A stretch of 64,000 nt of DNA from Shouchella oshimensis (GCF_002019765.1 NZ_KV917380.1:2700667-2764666), one strand, 5' to 3'. Counted from the first letter of the stretch, positions 48,296 through 57,363 are shown. Program-made: numbers and translations. Notes: a model not told the origin generated them from the letters alone.

Positions 48296-48393
48296 GAAAG
48301 CACATTAAGCATGTTGATGTGAAGCATGAAAAGCGCTTCAAAACACGCTTAACCCTTGCCACCCGAAGGTTTTAGAGCTTTCTTTGTGCTTTG
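48296..48393. ncRNA. Possible multi-branched structured RNA upstream of prsA / the YjcZ-like gene
   Basis: Complementary segments suggest a closed junction: AAAGCAC (48297-48303) with GTGCTTT (48386-48392); TTAAGC (48305-48310) with GCTTAA (48347-48352), enclosing TGAAGC (48320-48325) with GCTTCA (48335-48340); and CCCTT with AAGG (about 48353-48369). Either strand could form it. It does not match a riboswitch class I recognise. Confidence 0.35.
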
Positions 48394-48463
48394 TTACCTT
48401 ATCCTATGCAAAAAGTAAATATGGGTACTAGGCGAATGACCTAATTTCCCAATAATACAGCAA

Positions 48464-48492
48464 TTGTTGTAGGTTTTTATTTATGATATAGT
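48464..48492 (+). promoter_or_regulatory. Sigma-A promoter of prsA
   Basis: TTGTTG (48464-48469), 17-base spacer, TATAGT (48487-48492), about 95 bases before the ATG. Confidence 0.6.
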
Positions 48493-48586
48493 AGGTTTTG
48501 TGCAAGAAAAAACTGGGTAATTTATCTGGTTGACCTTGTGTACGAGTTATGCTGATGATAATAGATCTCTTCAAGGAGTGTTACAA

Positions 48587-49621
48587 ATGAAAAAGTACTT
48601 ACTCGCTGGGTTCGGTGCTGTTGCGCTTACAACTTTAGCAGCATGTAATAATGATGAAGGAAACGGATCTACCATTGCTACAATCGAGGGTGGAGAAACC
48701 ATTACACAAGAAGCGCTATTTGAAGATTTAAAAAACAATCAACAAGCAGCAGGCGCTTTGCAAAACGCCTTTTTTACAGACTTAACTGAACAGCTATTGG
48801 CGCTTGCTGGTGAAGATATGGATTTTTCTGAAGAGCAAATTAACGCAATGGTTGCAACACTTCAAGATGAATTTGGTGTTAACTCAGAAGAAGAGCTCGT
48901 TGACATCGTAGTTGAAAGACTTGGATTAGAAGACCGTGACGATATGATTGATAATTTAATCATTCCAGAACTAACTTTAATTGAACTTCAAGCCCAAGAC
49001 TTAGACTACACGGATGAAGACATTGCTGCTTATTTTGAAGACAATCGTGAGCAATATGAGCAAGTGGAAGCTCGTCATATTCTCGTTGAGGAAGAAGACG
49101 TTGCCAATGACATTATCGAACAATTAAATGATGGCAGTGATTTCGCTGATCTTGCTGAAGAATACGGCACAGATGGCACAGCAACTAACGGCGGCGATCT
49201 CGGATTCTTTACACGCGCTGAGATGGACGAAGCGTTTGCAGAAGCTGCCTTTGATTTAGAAGTTGGAGAGGTAACGAGTGAACCTGTTGAATCTGCATTC
49301 GGATTCCATGTAATTGAAAAGACAGACGAGGCACTCGAATATGACACAATGCCTGACTCAGCTCAAATGGCTGTTAAACGCGCTTATATTGAAGAAAACG
49401 GCCGTGACTTCTTTGCGGTAGTTGTGGACTTGCTTGAGCAATATGACGTAACTGTAGAAGACGAGTTCTTCCAAGGTGTTATTGATCAAGTCCAAGCGAG
49501 CACAAACCAACCTGAGACAGAGGAAGAACAGCCAGCTGAAGATGATGCAACAGATTCTGATGAAGATACAACTGATGAAGACACAACCGATGAAGACACA
49601 ACTGATGAAGAGAACGAATAA
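48587..49621 (+). CDS. prsA: PrsA foldase lipoprotein (parvulin-type peptidyl-prolyl isomerase)
   Basis: 344 residues. Lipoprotein signal with lipobox LAAC (residues 16-19); N-terminal chaperone part; parvulin domain (ARHILVEEEDVANDIIEQL, GGDLGFFTRAEMDEAFAEAA, SAFGFHVIEKTD); and an acidic tail of repeated DEDTT units. It folds exported proteins at the membrane outer face. The high Asp/Glu content is unusual against B. subtilis PrsA, which is Lys-rich, and suits a saline or alkaline exterior (inference). SD AAGGAGTG. Confidence 0.96.
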   Translation: MKKYLLAGFGAVALTTLAACNNDEGNGSTIATIEGGETITQEALFEDLKNNQQAAGALQNAFFTDLTEQLLALAGEDMDFSEEQINAMVATLQDEFGVNSEEELVDIVVERLGLEDRDDMIDNLIIPELTLIELQAQDLDYTDEDIAAYFEDNREQYEQVEARHILVEEEDVANDIIEQLNDGSDFADLAEEYGTDGTATNGGDLGFFTRAEMDEAFAEAAFDLEVGEVTSEPVESAFGFHVIEKTDEALEYDTMPDSAQMAVKRAYIEENGRDFFAVVVDLLEQYDVTVEDEFFQGVIDQVQASTNQPETEEEQPAEDDATDSDEDTTDEDTTDEDTTDEENE

Positions 49622-49634
49622 ATAAAACAAGTGG

Positions 49635-49680
49635 AGTCTGTTGAACGTATCCCAGTCGGATACGATTAGCAGACTTTTTT
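49635..49680 (+). terminator. Terminator after prsA
   Basis: AGTCTG (49635-49640) pairs with CAGACT (49670-49675), enclosing GTATCC / GGATAC, then TTTTTT. Confidence 0.8.
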
Positions 49681-49694
49681 AGTGTAACGCATAA

Positions 49695-50099
49695 CTAAAT
49701 AAAAGACCTCCAGATTTGTTTAATATAATGCCCTACCTCTTTAGGTCTTACATCTATCGAGGGTAATTGATTTAAAGGTATCCACATTGGTTCGTACGTG
49801 CCTCGTTTTCTCTCTTTACCTCTATACTCGTTCCCCTTCCCTATAGCAATATCACCTTCGAGAATAGAAGCAAGAAAAAAATACTGTGTACCATGATAAA
49901 AAATAGTTATGAGCAATCGTTCTATACGAATGTCGACATTGAGTTCCTCTAGTGCTTCTCGAATGGTTGCTTCCTCTAACGTTTCACCCTTTTCTACTCC
50001 TCCACCAGGAAAGACATAGTAGGTATGGTTGCTATAAACTCTTTTAACTAACGCGACACTTTGATTTTTAATAAGTACAGCCGACCCTCTACTTCTCAT
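49695..50099 (-). CDS. Nudix hydrolase
   Basis: 134 residues. The Nudix box is intact: GGGVEKGETLEEATIREALE followed by ELNV (G-x5-E-x7-RE-x2-EE-type spacing). Substrate unknown, probably a nucleotide derivative. The start at 50099 follows AAAGGAG. Confidence 0.88.
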   Translation of the reverse strand: MRSRGSAVLIKNQSVALVKRVYSNHTYYVFPGGGVEKGETLEEATIREALEELNVDIRIERLLITIFYHGTQYFFLASILEGDIAIGKGNEYRGKERKRGTYEPMWIPLNQLPSIDVRPKEVGHYIKQIWRSFI

Positions 50100-50411
50100 A
50101 CAACACTCCTTTAAAAATGGTTGCAAAAAACAGTATAGTAAGTCCTATCCTTCTGAAACGCTTTATTGGATCCGTGATATCATCTCCCTTTGGCTAGCCC
50201 CTTTACCTACCCTTCATGAATAGATTATTGCGCTACAATAACTGCCAGTTGTCCCTTTGTTTTTGGCTTGGCATTCAACATCAATCTGGCAAACCATTAC
50301 GCAAACGGTAATCGAGGTACAGTATCCCCTTCCTTTTTTCCTTTAAACGATGGCTGATCGTTAAAGCAGTGGTTGCTCTCTTCTTTCTTACGTTTTCAGT
50401 ACAAACAAAAT
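50100..50411. other. Intergenic region without a recognised gene
   Basis: About 310 bases between the Nudix gene and the yhaL terminator. Both strands are broken by stops; I see only a small inverted repeat, ATTAC-GCAAACG-GTAAT (near 50296-50312), and no convincing remnant. Confidence 0.5.
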
Positions 50412-50444
50412 GCCTTCAGGATGAGATCGTTCTATCCTGAAGGC
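50412..50444 (-). terminator. Terminator after yhaL
   Basis: GCCTTCAGGAT / ATCCTGAAGGC, 11-bp stem, 11-base loop, modest T-run on the reverse strand. Confidence 0.8.
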
Positions 50445-50471
50445 CATTCTTTTATAATCAAAATATAAGAG

Positions 50472-50750
50472 TTAAAGCTCTTGCTGTTCTTTTAATTTCT
50501 TCGCTTCTTGAATACGTTCCATATAGACATTTCCTTCTTGCTCAATAAAATCCTCATCGATTTCTTTTTCTTCTTTCAGTGCTCGAATCCACTGATAGCC
50601 ACTAAAGAGAATACCGAGGATTAGTAAATACGTCCACCAAGGACTGGCAAGAACGAATTGACCAACAGATGTTTGTGTTAACAGAAAGGCTACAACTAAT
50701 ACCACTACAGCTCCAAGTGCAAGAAATTGGCTTGTCTCTTTTGATTTCAT
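50472..50750 (-). CDS. yhaL: Sporulation protein YhaL family
   Basis: 92 residues with two hydrophobic segments (about 9-25 and 36-53) and a charged tail EEKEIDEDFIEQEGNVYMER. The SPWWTYLLILGILFSGYQWI to EKEIDEDFIEQEG region is the YhaL signature. B. subtilis YhaL has about 70 residues with one helix; the extra N-terminal helix here is a difference. It lies between prsA and yhaM as in B. subtilis. Confidence 0.85.
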   Translation of the reverse strand: MKSKETSQFLALGAVVVLVVAFLLTQTSVGQFVLASPWWTYLLILGILFSGYQWIRALKEEKEIDEDFIEQEGNVYMERIQEAKKLKEQQEL

Positions 50751-50830
50751 TAGAATTATTCACCCTTTCTACTTTCTAGTAAGCGTTCCTATCTAATGAT
50801 ATGGTTGAACAAGCCTAAGTAGAACTTCTT

Positions 50831-51790
50831 TTATAAATCGAGTGGTTTTTTATGAAAGCTCGGTTTATAAAAGCTTCGATTTTCTAATGCCATAATTCGT
50901 TCAGAAAATTCTCCTGGTTCTACTCGCTCTAGCGCACGATCCATCATATTAATTTTTGCATCAACGTTATCAATCATATGTAACACCTCTGCCTCACGAA
51001 TATATGGTGGTTTAGGGCTTCCCCATTCCCCTTTTCCATGATGACTGAGCATAAGATGCTGAAGTATCAATAGCTCTTCACCCTCAATTTTCAATTCTTG
51101 TGCCGCTTCGTGAATTTCCATTGCACCAATGGAAATATGTCCAAGCAGCTTTCCTTCAAGGGTGTAGGTTGTATCAATGGCACCAGAGAGTTCTTTCACT
51201 TTACCAATATCATGGAGAATGACGCCTGCATAAAGTAGATCTGTATCTAAATTTTCATACTGTGCGGCGATATTTTTGGCAAGACGGAGCATAGAAACAA
51301 CGTGAAAAGCTAAACCACCCATAAATTCATGATGATTTTTTGTCGCTGCTGGGGATTCTACAAACGCGGTTTGATGCTTCTTCACAATATAACGAGTTAT
51401 ACGCTGGATATTTGGGTTTTGGATATCAAAAATAAATTGGTTAACTTCATCAAGCATGTCTTCAGCTGACAATGGAGCTGATCGCACAAAATCGTTAATC
51501 TCAACACCGTCCATTGGACTAGTAGGACGAATGCTAGCAATTTTCAATTGAGTCCGTCCTCTATAATCAATGACATCTCCTTGTATATGTACAATTGTTC
51601 TATTTACAAATGTGCCTTCATCTTCTGGCGAGACACCCCATAATTTCGCTTCAATTTCACCTGTATGATCCCCTAAAATTAAGGTTAAGAACGGCTTAGA
51701 ATTACTCGCTATTTGTTTCGTTGCCGTTTTTATTAACAAGTACCGATTAACCGCTTCCCCTACTTGATGGTGTTTTATTCCTTTTTCCAT
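50831..51790 (-). CDS. yhaM: 3'-5' exoribonuclease YhaM
   Basis: 319 residues: N-terminal OB-type domain ([20 protein letters not shown]) and HD domain ([53 protein letters not shown]). Degrades RNA and ssDNA 3'-to-5'. The start at 51790 follows AAGAGGTG; the longer frame to 51898 runs over a terminator. Confidence 0.95.
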   Translation of the reverse strand: MEKGIKHHQVGEAVNRYLLIKTATKQIASNSKPFLTLILGDHTGEIEAKLWGVSPEDEGTFVNRTIVHIQGDVIDYRGRTQLKIASIRPTSPMDGVEINDFVRSAPLSAEDMLDEVNQFIFDIQNPNIQRITRYIVKKHQTAFVESPAATKNHHEFMGGLAFHVVSMLRLAKNIAAQYENLDTDLLYAGVILHDIGKVKELSGAIDTTYTLEGKLLGHISIGAMEIHEAAQELKIEGEELLILQHLMLSHHGKGEWGSPKPPYIREAEVLHMIDNVDAKINMMDRALERVEPGEFSERIMALENRSFYKPSFHKKPLDL

Positions 51791-51883
51791 AACGGTCACC
51801 TCTTTTACATTATAATCTTCCATTAGTATAGCATACACCACTCTCTTCGTAGGAACGCTTCTACTTAAAGAATAAAAAAAAGC

Positions 51884-51922
51884 TTGATCCTGCCACACAG
51901 TGACGATGACAAGATCAACCCT
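51884..51922 (-). terminator. Terminator after the sensor kinase gene
   Basis: Reverse strand TTGATCTTG ... CAGGATCAA with an interrupted interior, then a run of eight T. Confidence 0.7.
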
Positions 51923-53338
51923 TTACGAACGTTTCTTTTCTTTTTTCTTCTGTTTCACATCTTGTGCTTGATAAGGTTTTGGCAATCCAATCGTAAATCG
52001 AACGCCTTCCTCCATATTGTCTACCTTCGCAAATCCGTGATGCAATTCGGCAATTTGTTTAACAATAGCTAAACCCAAACCGAATTTCCCTTTATTTCCT
52101 TTGTAAAAAGGACTAAACAATTTGCTTAGATCTGCATCAATAGGGTCTCCCTCATTTTCAACAATTACGTAAGAATAGCGCTCATCTTCTTCCGCACGAA
52201 TCGTTAATTGACGTTTAGCATAGCGCAATCCATTCTCGACTAGATTTTCTAGGAGCACTTCACATTGTTCAATATCCGCCTTTAGTATTTTATCTGCACC
52301 TTGTACATCAATGGTTACATCATCTCTTTGATAACGGAATCGCTCTTCAATCTGATACGCCAGTTTTCCAAACGGAAATTCTTCTACTTTAAGTTGATCT
52401 TTTTGCATTTGGTCAAGCTTTGTATAATAAAGCATGTCAATGACACGACGCTCCATCCGGTTCGCTTCTTCTGTAATGACATCCATTGTCTTTCCAAGAT
52501 CTTCCTTTGGTAGAATGCCATCTTTTACTGATTGGGCATAGCTTTTAATGACCATAATCGGTGTTTTCAATTCATGTGAAGCATGCTGAATAAACGTTTT
52601 TTGCGCACGATCATAGCTATTTAAATTTTGCCGCATTCGTTCAAATTGATACGAAAGACGCTCAAAATCTTCGTCCCCTTGCCACTTTAACGGCTCTTGC
52701 CAGTTTCGATTGGCAATTTGTTCAAGATGATTTTCTAAAATGGCTAACGGTTGTCGCAAATAATGCTTTAACCAAATAGCAGGAAGTAAGCTTAGTGCAC
52801 TTGTGAGCAATAATAAATAAAGCAGTCGCTCCCAAAGGTTCTGAACCATTTCATCACGATATGTGTCCCACATATAGGTGATAAGATATAAATCAGACCC
52901 TTCAATTGGACTAACTAAATCGTTCACCGTATAGAAAAGAGTTTGTCCACCAAACGTCGTTTCATATCGACCTGTTTGGGTATTTTGCTCAACTGCATTT
53001 TGGCGCATCTCTTCATGAACCGGTGGGTCAGGCACAACATCAATTGGTGTATTATAGATGGCATACGTCGATCCGGTAATTTCAATTAAAAACGAAACCG
53101 TCGCTCGTTGCTCCTGCCTAGATTGGTAAAACCCTGGCTGCTGGCTCAGGAACGTCTCCCAGTTTGCATCTTCCTGCATTAATTGGTCCCTTACACTATT
53201 ATCAATAATTTGGTAGGTTTCTTCTGTCAGCGCCCCACGGATTGAAATGGGGTAAACAATAATGATGGAGAGTGCAACAAGCACAATTAACGAAACGAAT
53301 GCAAGCCATATTCGTCTCGTTAAGTTAATTTTTATCAT
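51923..53338 (-). CDS. Sensor histidine kinase
   Basis: 471 residues: membrane helix near 9-30, extracytoplasmic sensor of about 140 residues, second helix near 170-190, HAMP-like linker, HisKA with HASHELKTPIMVIKSYAQSV (phospho-His in SHELKTP) and HATPase (LLENLVENGLRYAK, GKFGLGLAIVKQIAELHHGF). Overlaps the regulator gene by four bases. The stimulus is unknown. Confidence 0.94.
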   Translation of the reverse strand: MIKINLTRRIWLAFVSLIVLVALSIIIVYPISIRGALTEETYQIIDNSVRDQLMQEDANWETFLSQQPGFYQSRQEQRATVSFLIEITGSTYAIYNTPIDVVPDPPVHEEMRQNAVEQNTQTGRYETTFGGQTLFYTVNDLVSPIEGSDLYLITYMWDTYRDEMVQNLWERLLYLLLLTSALSLLPAIWLKHYLRQPLAILENHLEQIANRNWQEPLKWQGDEDFERLSYQFERMRQNLNSYDRAQKTFIQHASHELKTPIMVIKSYAQSVKDGILPKEDLGKTMDVITEEANRMERRVIDMLYYTKLDQMQKDQLKVEEFPFGKLAYQIEERFRYQRDDVTIDVQGADKILKADIEQCEVLLENLVENGLRYAKRQLTIRAEEDERYSYVIVENEGDPIDADLSKLFSPFYKGNKGKFGLGLAIVKQIAELHHGFAKVDNMEEGVRFTIGLPKPYQAQDVKQKKKEKKRS

Positions 53339-54015
53339 GAGGATAAGATCCGGTATCCGTATCCATAAAGCGTTTCTAAATGAATACGCGGCATTTTCTT
53401 ACGAACTCGACGGACAACATCGTCAACAGCTCTCTCTGATCCAAAGTAATTATCGCCCCAAACATGCTCGATAATTTTTTCTCTTGAGAAGGCTTTACCA
53501 ATTTCAGCTGATAACAATAACATTAGATCCATTTCTTTTGTTGTTAAATCAACCGCTTCGTTATTCTCTTCGGTGTCAATGATCGTACGTCCTATAGGAT
53601 CAATGGTATATGCGTTTAGTTCGACTTTTTGTACATCTGATGTACTTGACCCATAGACCCGATTTAAAATTTTCTTTACACGAATAATGAGCTCTTGTGG
53701 CAAGAATGGTTTTGACAAATAATCATCACTCCCCATCTCAAGACCTAACACACGATCTAAGTCTTGATCTCTTGCAGAAATAAAGATAACTGGCGTATCT
53801 TCTTCATTTTTTATTGCTTTTAACACTTGATACCCATCTGTGCCAGGAAGCATAATATCTAACACCCACAAGTGAGGCTTGTTCGACACTGCATCAACTG
53901 CAGCATCGCCATTATCAAAAACCGTAACGTTCCAACCTTCTTTTTGCATATATGCTTTTAAAACTTCTGATAAGTTCTCTTCATCTTCAACTAAGTAAAT
54001 ATCATACTTCTCCAT
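53335..54015 (-). CDS. OmpR/PhoB-family response regulator
   Basis: 226 residues: receiver (IYLVEDEENLSEVLKAYM; phosphoacceptor Asp in LWVLDIMLPGTDGYQ; VIFISARDQD; LSKPFLPQELI) and winged-helix output (TKEMDLMLLLSAEIGKAFSR; VRRVRKKMPRIHLETLYGYG). Partner of the kinase downstream. Start at 54015 chosen by SD spacing (AGAGG nine bases upstream). Confidence 0.95.
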   Translation of the reverse strand: MEKYDIYLVEDEENLSEVLKAYMQKEGWNVTVFDNGDAAVDAVSNKPHLWVLDIMLPGTDGYQVLKAIKNEEDTPVIFISARDQDLDRVLGLEMGSDDYLSKPFLPQELIIRVKKILNRVYGSSTSDVQKVELNAYTIDPIGRTIIDTEENNEAVDLTTKEMDLMLLLSAEIGKAFSREKIIEHVWGDNYFGSERAVDDVVRRVRKKMPRIHLETLYGYGYRILSS

Positions 54016-54145
54016 TTTCAGCATCCTCTCTATGTTTCACTTGTAATTCATTTTACATAATTTTAACGGTAAACGCCATTTAAGTATGTAAATTACGTAA
54101 TCTCACGTATTTATTTGACTATTACTCCGCGATTATGTAATAAAA

Positions 54146-54167
54146 GGACAACTCGTGTGAGTTGCCC
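54146..54167 (-). terminator. Terminator after the second Gly/Tyr-rich gene
   Basis: Reverse strand GGGCAACTC / GAGTTGTCC with a four-base loop, then TTTTATTA; overlaps the last base of the stop codon. Confidence 0.8.
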
Positions 54168-54487
54168 TATAGTAAAGAAATCGCTGCTAGCGCTGTTAAA
54201 GGCAGTACCCATCTTCTCCACCCGTATGGACGAAATCCTCCATAGGCATACGGAGGTGGATAGCCATAGCCGTACCCATAGCGATGAGGCTCGTTGGCAG
54301 AATGAAAGCCTTCAAGTTGAGTGATTTGCATTGGATATTCATTCTGATCAACTGGATAAAGTACATAGACATTTTCTTGATCCACATATTCGATAACCGA
54401 TTCGAACTCCTCACCATTCGCTAAAGAAACTTTAACAGGGTAGTTTGTATAGCGTTGACATAGCGACATCATTTCTTCGTTCCTCAT
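54167..54487 (-). CDS. Gly/Tyr-rich small membrane-associated protein (second relative)
   Basis: 106 residues: small beta-type N-terminus (CQRYTNYPVKVSLANGEEFE then SVIEYVDQENVYVLYPVDQ), a YGYGYGYPPPYAYGGFRPYG tract and a C-terminal hydrophobic segment (VLPLTALAAISLL). It shares the plan Cys...KV-x-G-x-I-x-VD-x-NVY-x-P, aromatic Gly tract, hydrophobic end with 16295-16537. SD AAGGGGG. Possibly spore- or envelope-associated (inference). Confidence 0.8.
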   Translation of the reverse strand: MRNEEMMSLCQRYTNYPVKVSLANGEEFESVIEYVDQENVYVLYPVDQNEYPMQITQLEGFHSANEPHRYGYGYGYPPPYAYGGFRPYGWRRWVLPLTALAAISLL

Positions 54488-54590
54488 GTTGTATTCCCCC
54501 TTTTTCTTTACTCTATTCATTAAGCTGAAAATAGGTGAATACACACTTTATTCATGATACACTTAATGAAAACGCTATCAGGAGGTTGCT

Positions 54591-54770
54591 ATGACGTATT
54601 TTTTAACGGCCTACAACAAAGACAGTACTGTAGTTTTAAATGAGCGTATTGAAGCAGAATCTGAAGAATCCGCAATTCAAGAAGCAAAAGCAAAGCTACA
54701 AGAAGCAAACGCACAAACCTTAACCCATCGTTTGACTCACAACGGCAAGATGATCTTGTTTTCACGTTAA
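54591..54770 (+). CDS. YhzD-like small protein
   Basis: 59 residues: MTYFLTAYNKDSTVVLNERI, a helix rich in Glu/Ala (EAESEESAIQEAKAKLQEAN) and a C-terminal THRLTHNGKMILFSR. The FEAE-EEA...LTHR...GK-ILF pattern fits YhzD. SD AGGAGG. Function unknown. Confidence 0.8.
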   Translation: MTYFLTAYNKDSTVVLNERIEAESEESAIQEAKAKLQEANAQTLTHRLTHNGKMILFSR

Positions 54771-54774
54771 TAGA

Positions 54775-54804
54775 AGCCCTAGCGAATGAGACGCTAGGGC
54801 TTTA
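54775..54804. terminator. Bidirectional terminator between yhzD-like and HAD genes
   Basis: AGCCCTAGCG / CGCTAGGGCT with a seven-base loop and T-run. Confidence 0.85.
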
Positions 54805-54807
54805 GGT

Positions 54808-55662
54808 TTACTCTTTTAATTGCATATTTAACTGCTTACGGAACACTTCATGTACCATGTATGCTAGCCCACCTTGATTCATCGTGCGTGTCACCCAATT
54901 CGCTTTTTCTTTTACCGAGTCTGTTGCGTCGCCCATCGCTACACCTAGACCTGCCATTGAAATCATCTCTATGTCTTCCTCACCAACTCCTACAACAATA
55001 ACCTGATCTAAAGAGAGCTGATTTCGCTTCACAAGCCATTGTAGCGCTCGCTCCTTTTCAGCACCAGCTCCAACCAAAAAGCATTCGCCTCTATTCGTTT
55101 TCACAAGGTTTAATTCAGGAATCTCTTGTTTAACAATCTCACAAATATAGTCTAAGTCTTTTTGTTCATCACATTTTAAGCTCACGTTTAACGGTCCTTT
55201 TCCTTCTTTCAAAACATGTTCATACAAGGAGTCCACATAGGTTAACGGGTATAAAATTTGCTCGCCAGGAGCATTGAATGACATTCTTGCTAAAAGCGTT
55301 TGTTTATGTTGTGGACGAATAGACGCGCAATAATCTCCATATTGGAGCTTTACCTCACAATCAAATCGTTCCATCACGTGACATAAGTCTAGTGTCGTTT
55401 CAAGACTCAACGGTCGATTATACCATTCATTTTGATCTGTATCAGATATAAAGGACCCTCCGTGAGCAATAATGGTTGCGTCGCATTTTAAATTTCGGGC
55501 AATTTTTTTTGCATACGAAAAGGAGTGATTCGTTACCAGGACAACGGAAACCTGCTTTTTTTCTAAGTATGCCATCGCCATTTTTGTCTTTTTCGTTGCC
55601 TTCGCATCCCCTTCTAAAAACAGTTTATCAATGTTCATGACTAACAAATTATAGGTTTTCAA
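54808..55662 (-). CDS. HAD-superfamily (Cof-type) protein lacking catalytic aspartates
   Basis: 284 residues with the Cof-type layout. Motif I, normally DxDGT, reads NIDKL (residues 10-14), so the nucleophilic Asp is Asn. Motif IV, normally GDGxND, reads GVGEED near residue 225. Motif II keeps VLVTNHS. The fold therefore seems preserved while phosphatase chemistry is probably lost. B. subtilis YhaX is a possible relative, but I am not sure. Single gene with its own SD and opposed to yhzD. Confidence 0.85.
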   Translation of the reverse strand: MKTYNLLVMNIDKLFLEGDAKATKKTKMAMAYLEKKQVSVVLVTNHSFSYAKKIARNLKCDATIIAHGGSFISDTDQNEWYNRPLSLETTLDLCHVMERFDCEVKLQYGDYCASIRPQHKQTLLARMSFNAPGEQILYPLTYVDSLYEHVLKEGKGPLNVSLKCDEQKDLDYICEIVKQEIPELNLVKTNRGECFLVGAGAEKERALQWLVKRNQLSLDQVIVVGVGEEDIEMISMAGLGVAMGDATDSVKEKANWVTRTMNQGGLAYMVHEVFRKQLNMQLKE

Positions 55663-55757
55663 ACGTGTTCCTCCTTCATGAAGTTCATGTTGTAAAGCTG
55701 GACCTATCCTTGTTTAAGTTTTATGCATTTTTAGATGAAGTAGAACAAGGATCCATT

Positions 55758-55795
55758 AAAAAAAGCTTGCCACTTTTAACAAGTGGCAAGCTTTT
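55758..55795 (-). terminator. Terminator after yheA
   Basis: AAAAGCTTGCCACTT / AAGTGGCAAGCTTTT, 15-bp perfect stem, five-base loop. Confidence 0.93.
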
Positions 55796-55800
55796 GTTTA

Positions 55801-56157
55801 TTACTGTTCTTGAGAAGGATCGCCGTAGATCTTCTCCAATGGCTCAGTAATGATCTTGTTTAATTCTGTAATAATCACACTAAGTTGTTGTTCTGCTTCC
55901 ATTAGCTTTGAAATCAACTCATGCTGCTGAACAAGTTCAAATTGCTGCTGCGCTTGTTGCGCTTCTTCTTCAGAAATTTGGATCCCTTGCATTTGCTTTT
56001 GTTGAAGGTCTAACTGAAGCTTACGAAAGTTTTCCAGCATTTTTTTTGCAATTTCATCTGCTTCGATTTGTGCATGTAGCTCATGAAGCGCCTTAAACTC
56101 CTCACTTTGTTCAAGTGCGTCTTTTAATTCATGTGCCTTATCATATGTCATACTCAT
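55801..56157 (-). CDS. yheA: YlbF/YmcA-family protein YheA
   Basis: 118 residues, all-helical, Gln/Glu-rich (KAHELKDALEQSEEFKALHE; LQLDLQQKQMQGIQISEEEA). Matches UPF0342 YheA in size and motif. Relatives YlbF and YmcA act with RNase Y; YheA's own role is unclear. Start at 56157 (SD GGGAG). Followed downstream by a terminator; yheB is upstream. Confidence 0.9.
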   Translation of the reverse strand: MSMTYDKAHELKDALEQSEEFKALHELHAQIEADEIAKKMLENFRKLQLDLQQKQMQGIQISEEEAQQAQQQFELVQQHELISKLMEAEQQLSVIITELNKIITEPLEKIYGDPSQEQ

Positions 56158-56223
56158 GTTTATCACTCCCTACCCACCGACTATAACACGTCAGTCGACA
56201 GAATTCACGTCATACGACCATTC

Positions 56224-57363
56224 CTAATAAAAAAAATGAACAATTAAAGCTTGAATAAGACCAACGGTACCTCCAATTACGCCTCCTAATAGGGTAATGA
56301 GCCGCAGTTCCTTTTTTGTAATCTTCATAATAAGCTCTTCTAAATTCGCCATAGAAAACGATGCTACTTGCTGTTCGATCACTTCATTTAAGCGCAGGCT
56401 CTTCATAATAGATGTTAAATGCACCTCAATATAGCCTGTTGTTACACGGACAAGTTGCGGAGCCCATTTATCGACAATATGATCAATATAGGGGGTTGTC
56501 CATGTTTGAAGCGGTGCATCGTACCAATTTAATAGCGGGATAGTCTTTTCTAAGCCGACCGTTGCTTTATCAATGACAATGTCAATGTACTTCTCTGCTT
56601 CAAAAGAGGATACTGGTTTATCAAGTAATTGCTCCCATTCACGAGCAAGTAAACCGTGAAGCATTTCTGTTGTTTTTTCATCATCTAAAAATTTAACAAT
56701 TTCGGGATAGACCATCTCCACAACTTTTTCACTGGAAAGAAACATAGAAACCATTCCACCAAACTTGCCTTTAGAAGACAAAAAGTTAGCTGCCATAGCA
56801 GCCATTTTCTCTTGCCCTTCTGCACTCTCTACGTATGCTCTCGCTTTTGACACCATCGTTTCTGAAAGACCTGGCAAATAGCTAACGATGGAAGCCTGAA
56901 TTTCCTGTGGAACCAATTGTTTAGCAGCTGTACCTTTGTTCTCGTGCACATATCGCATCAGCCGTTCTTTTAACCATGTTTGTGATTTAATAACAAGCTG
57001 CTCTTTACCATTGTCAATAGATAGAATCGGTTTAAGCATTGACTCAATTGTATTGTCACTTGTTAACCACTGTTTGACTCGTCCACTTACCCAATCCGTA
57101 AGTTCTTTTGAAAATAACTCACTCGATAACTTCTTGCTTAACCCTTCGGCTGTTAACAAATGATTAGCTACTAAATTTCCCATCTGCGTTGCAAGCTCTC
57201 GCTGTCTTCTCGGTAATAGTCCCGGTGTTAACGGCAGTTGCCACTTCCCTATATAGTACGCTCGATGTGGTCGAAACAACATTCTAATCGCTAGTGCGTT
57301 CGTCGCAGCACCGACAATTGCACCTACTACAGCGAGAAGAAAAACTAACAAAATCCATTGCAC
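56224..57363 (-). CDS. yheB: DUF445 membrane protein YheB
   Basis: 379 residues: N-terminal helix with VGAIVGAATNALAIRMLFRP, long amphipathic helical middle, C-terminal helix GVIGGTVGLIQALIVHFFY. This is the UPF0754/DUF445 plan; paired with yheA as in B. subtilis. The GTG start at 57363 has no nearby SD; an AAGGAGG lies about 35 bases upstream, before a TTG-initiated 15-codon ORF overlapping the start in another frame, perhaps a coupling device. Confidence 0.9.
   Translation of the reverse strand: MQWILLVFLLAVVGAIVGAATNALAIRMLFRPHRAYYIGKWQLPLTPGLLPRRQRELATQMGNLVANHLLTAEGLSKKLSSELFSKELTDWVSGRVKQWLTSDNTIESMLKPILSIDNGKEQLVIKSQTWLKERLMRYVHENKGTAAKQLVPQEIQASIVSYLPGLSETMVSKARAYVESAEGQEKMAAMAANFLSSKGKFGGMVSMFLSSEKVVEMVYPEIVKFLDDEKTTEMLHGLLAREWEQLLDKPVSSFEAEKYIDIVIDKATVGLEKTIPLLNWYDAPLQTWTTPYIDHIVDKWAPQLVRVTTGYIEVHLTSIMKSLRLNEVIEQQVASFSMANLEELIMKITKKELRLITLLGGVIGGTVGLIQALIVHFFY

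Noticed and set aside
48530-48586. Longer prsA start adding 19 residues
   Set aside because: It would hide the lipoprotein signal peptide; the ATG at 48587 follows AAGGAGTG and gives a normal signal sequence.
50160-50400. A possible gene remnant between the Nudix gene and yhaL
   Set aside because: Reading all frames gave no recognisable protein pieces; unlike 33.5-34.0 kb there is no ordered match to a neighbour-associated gene.
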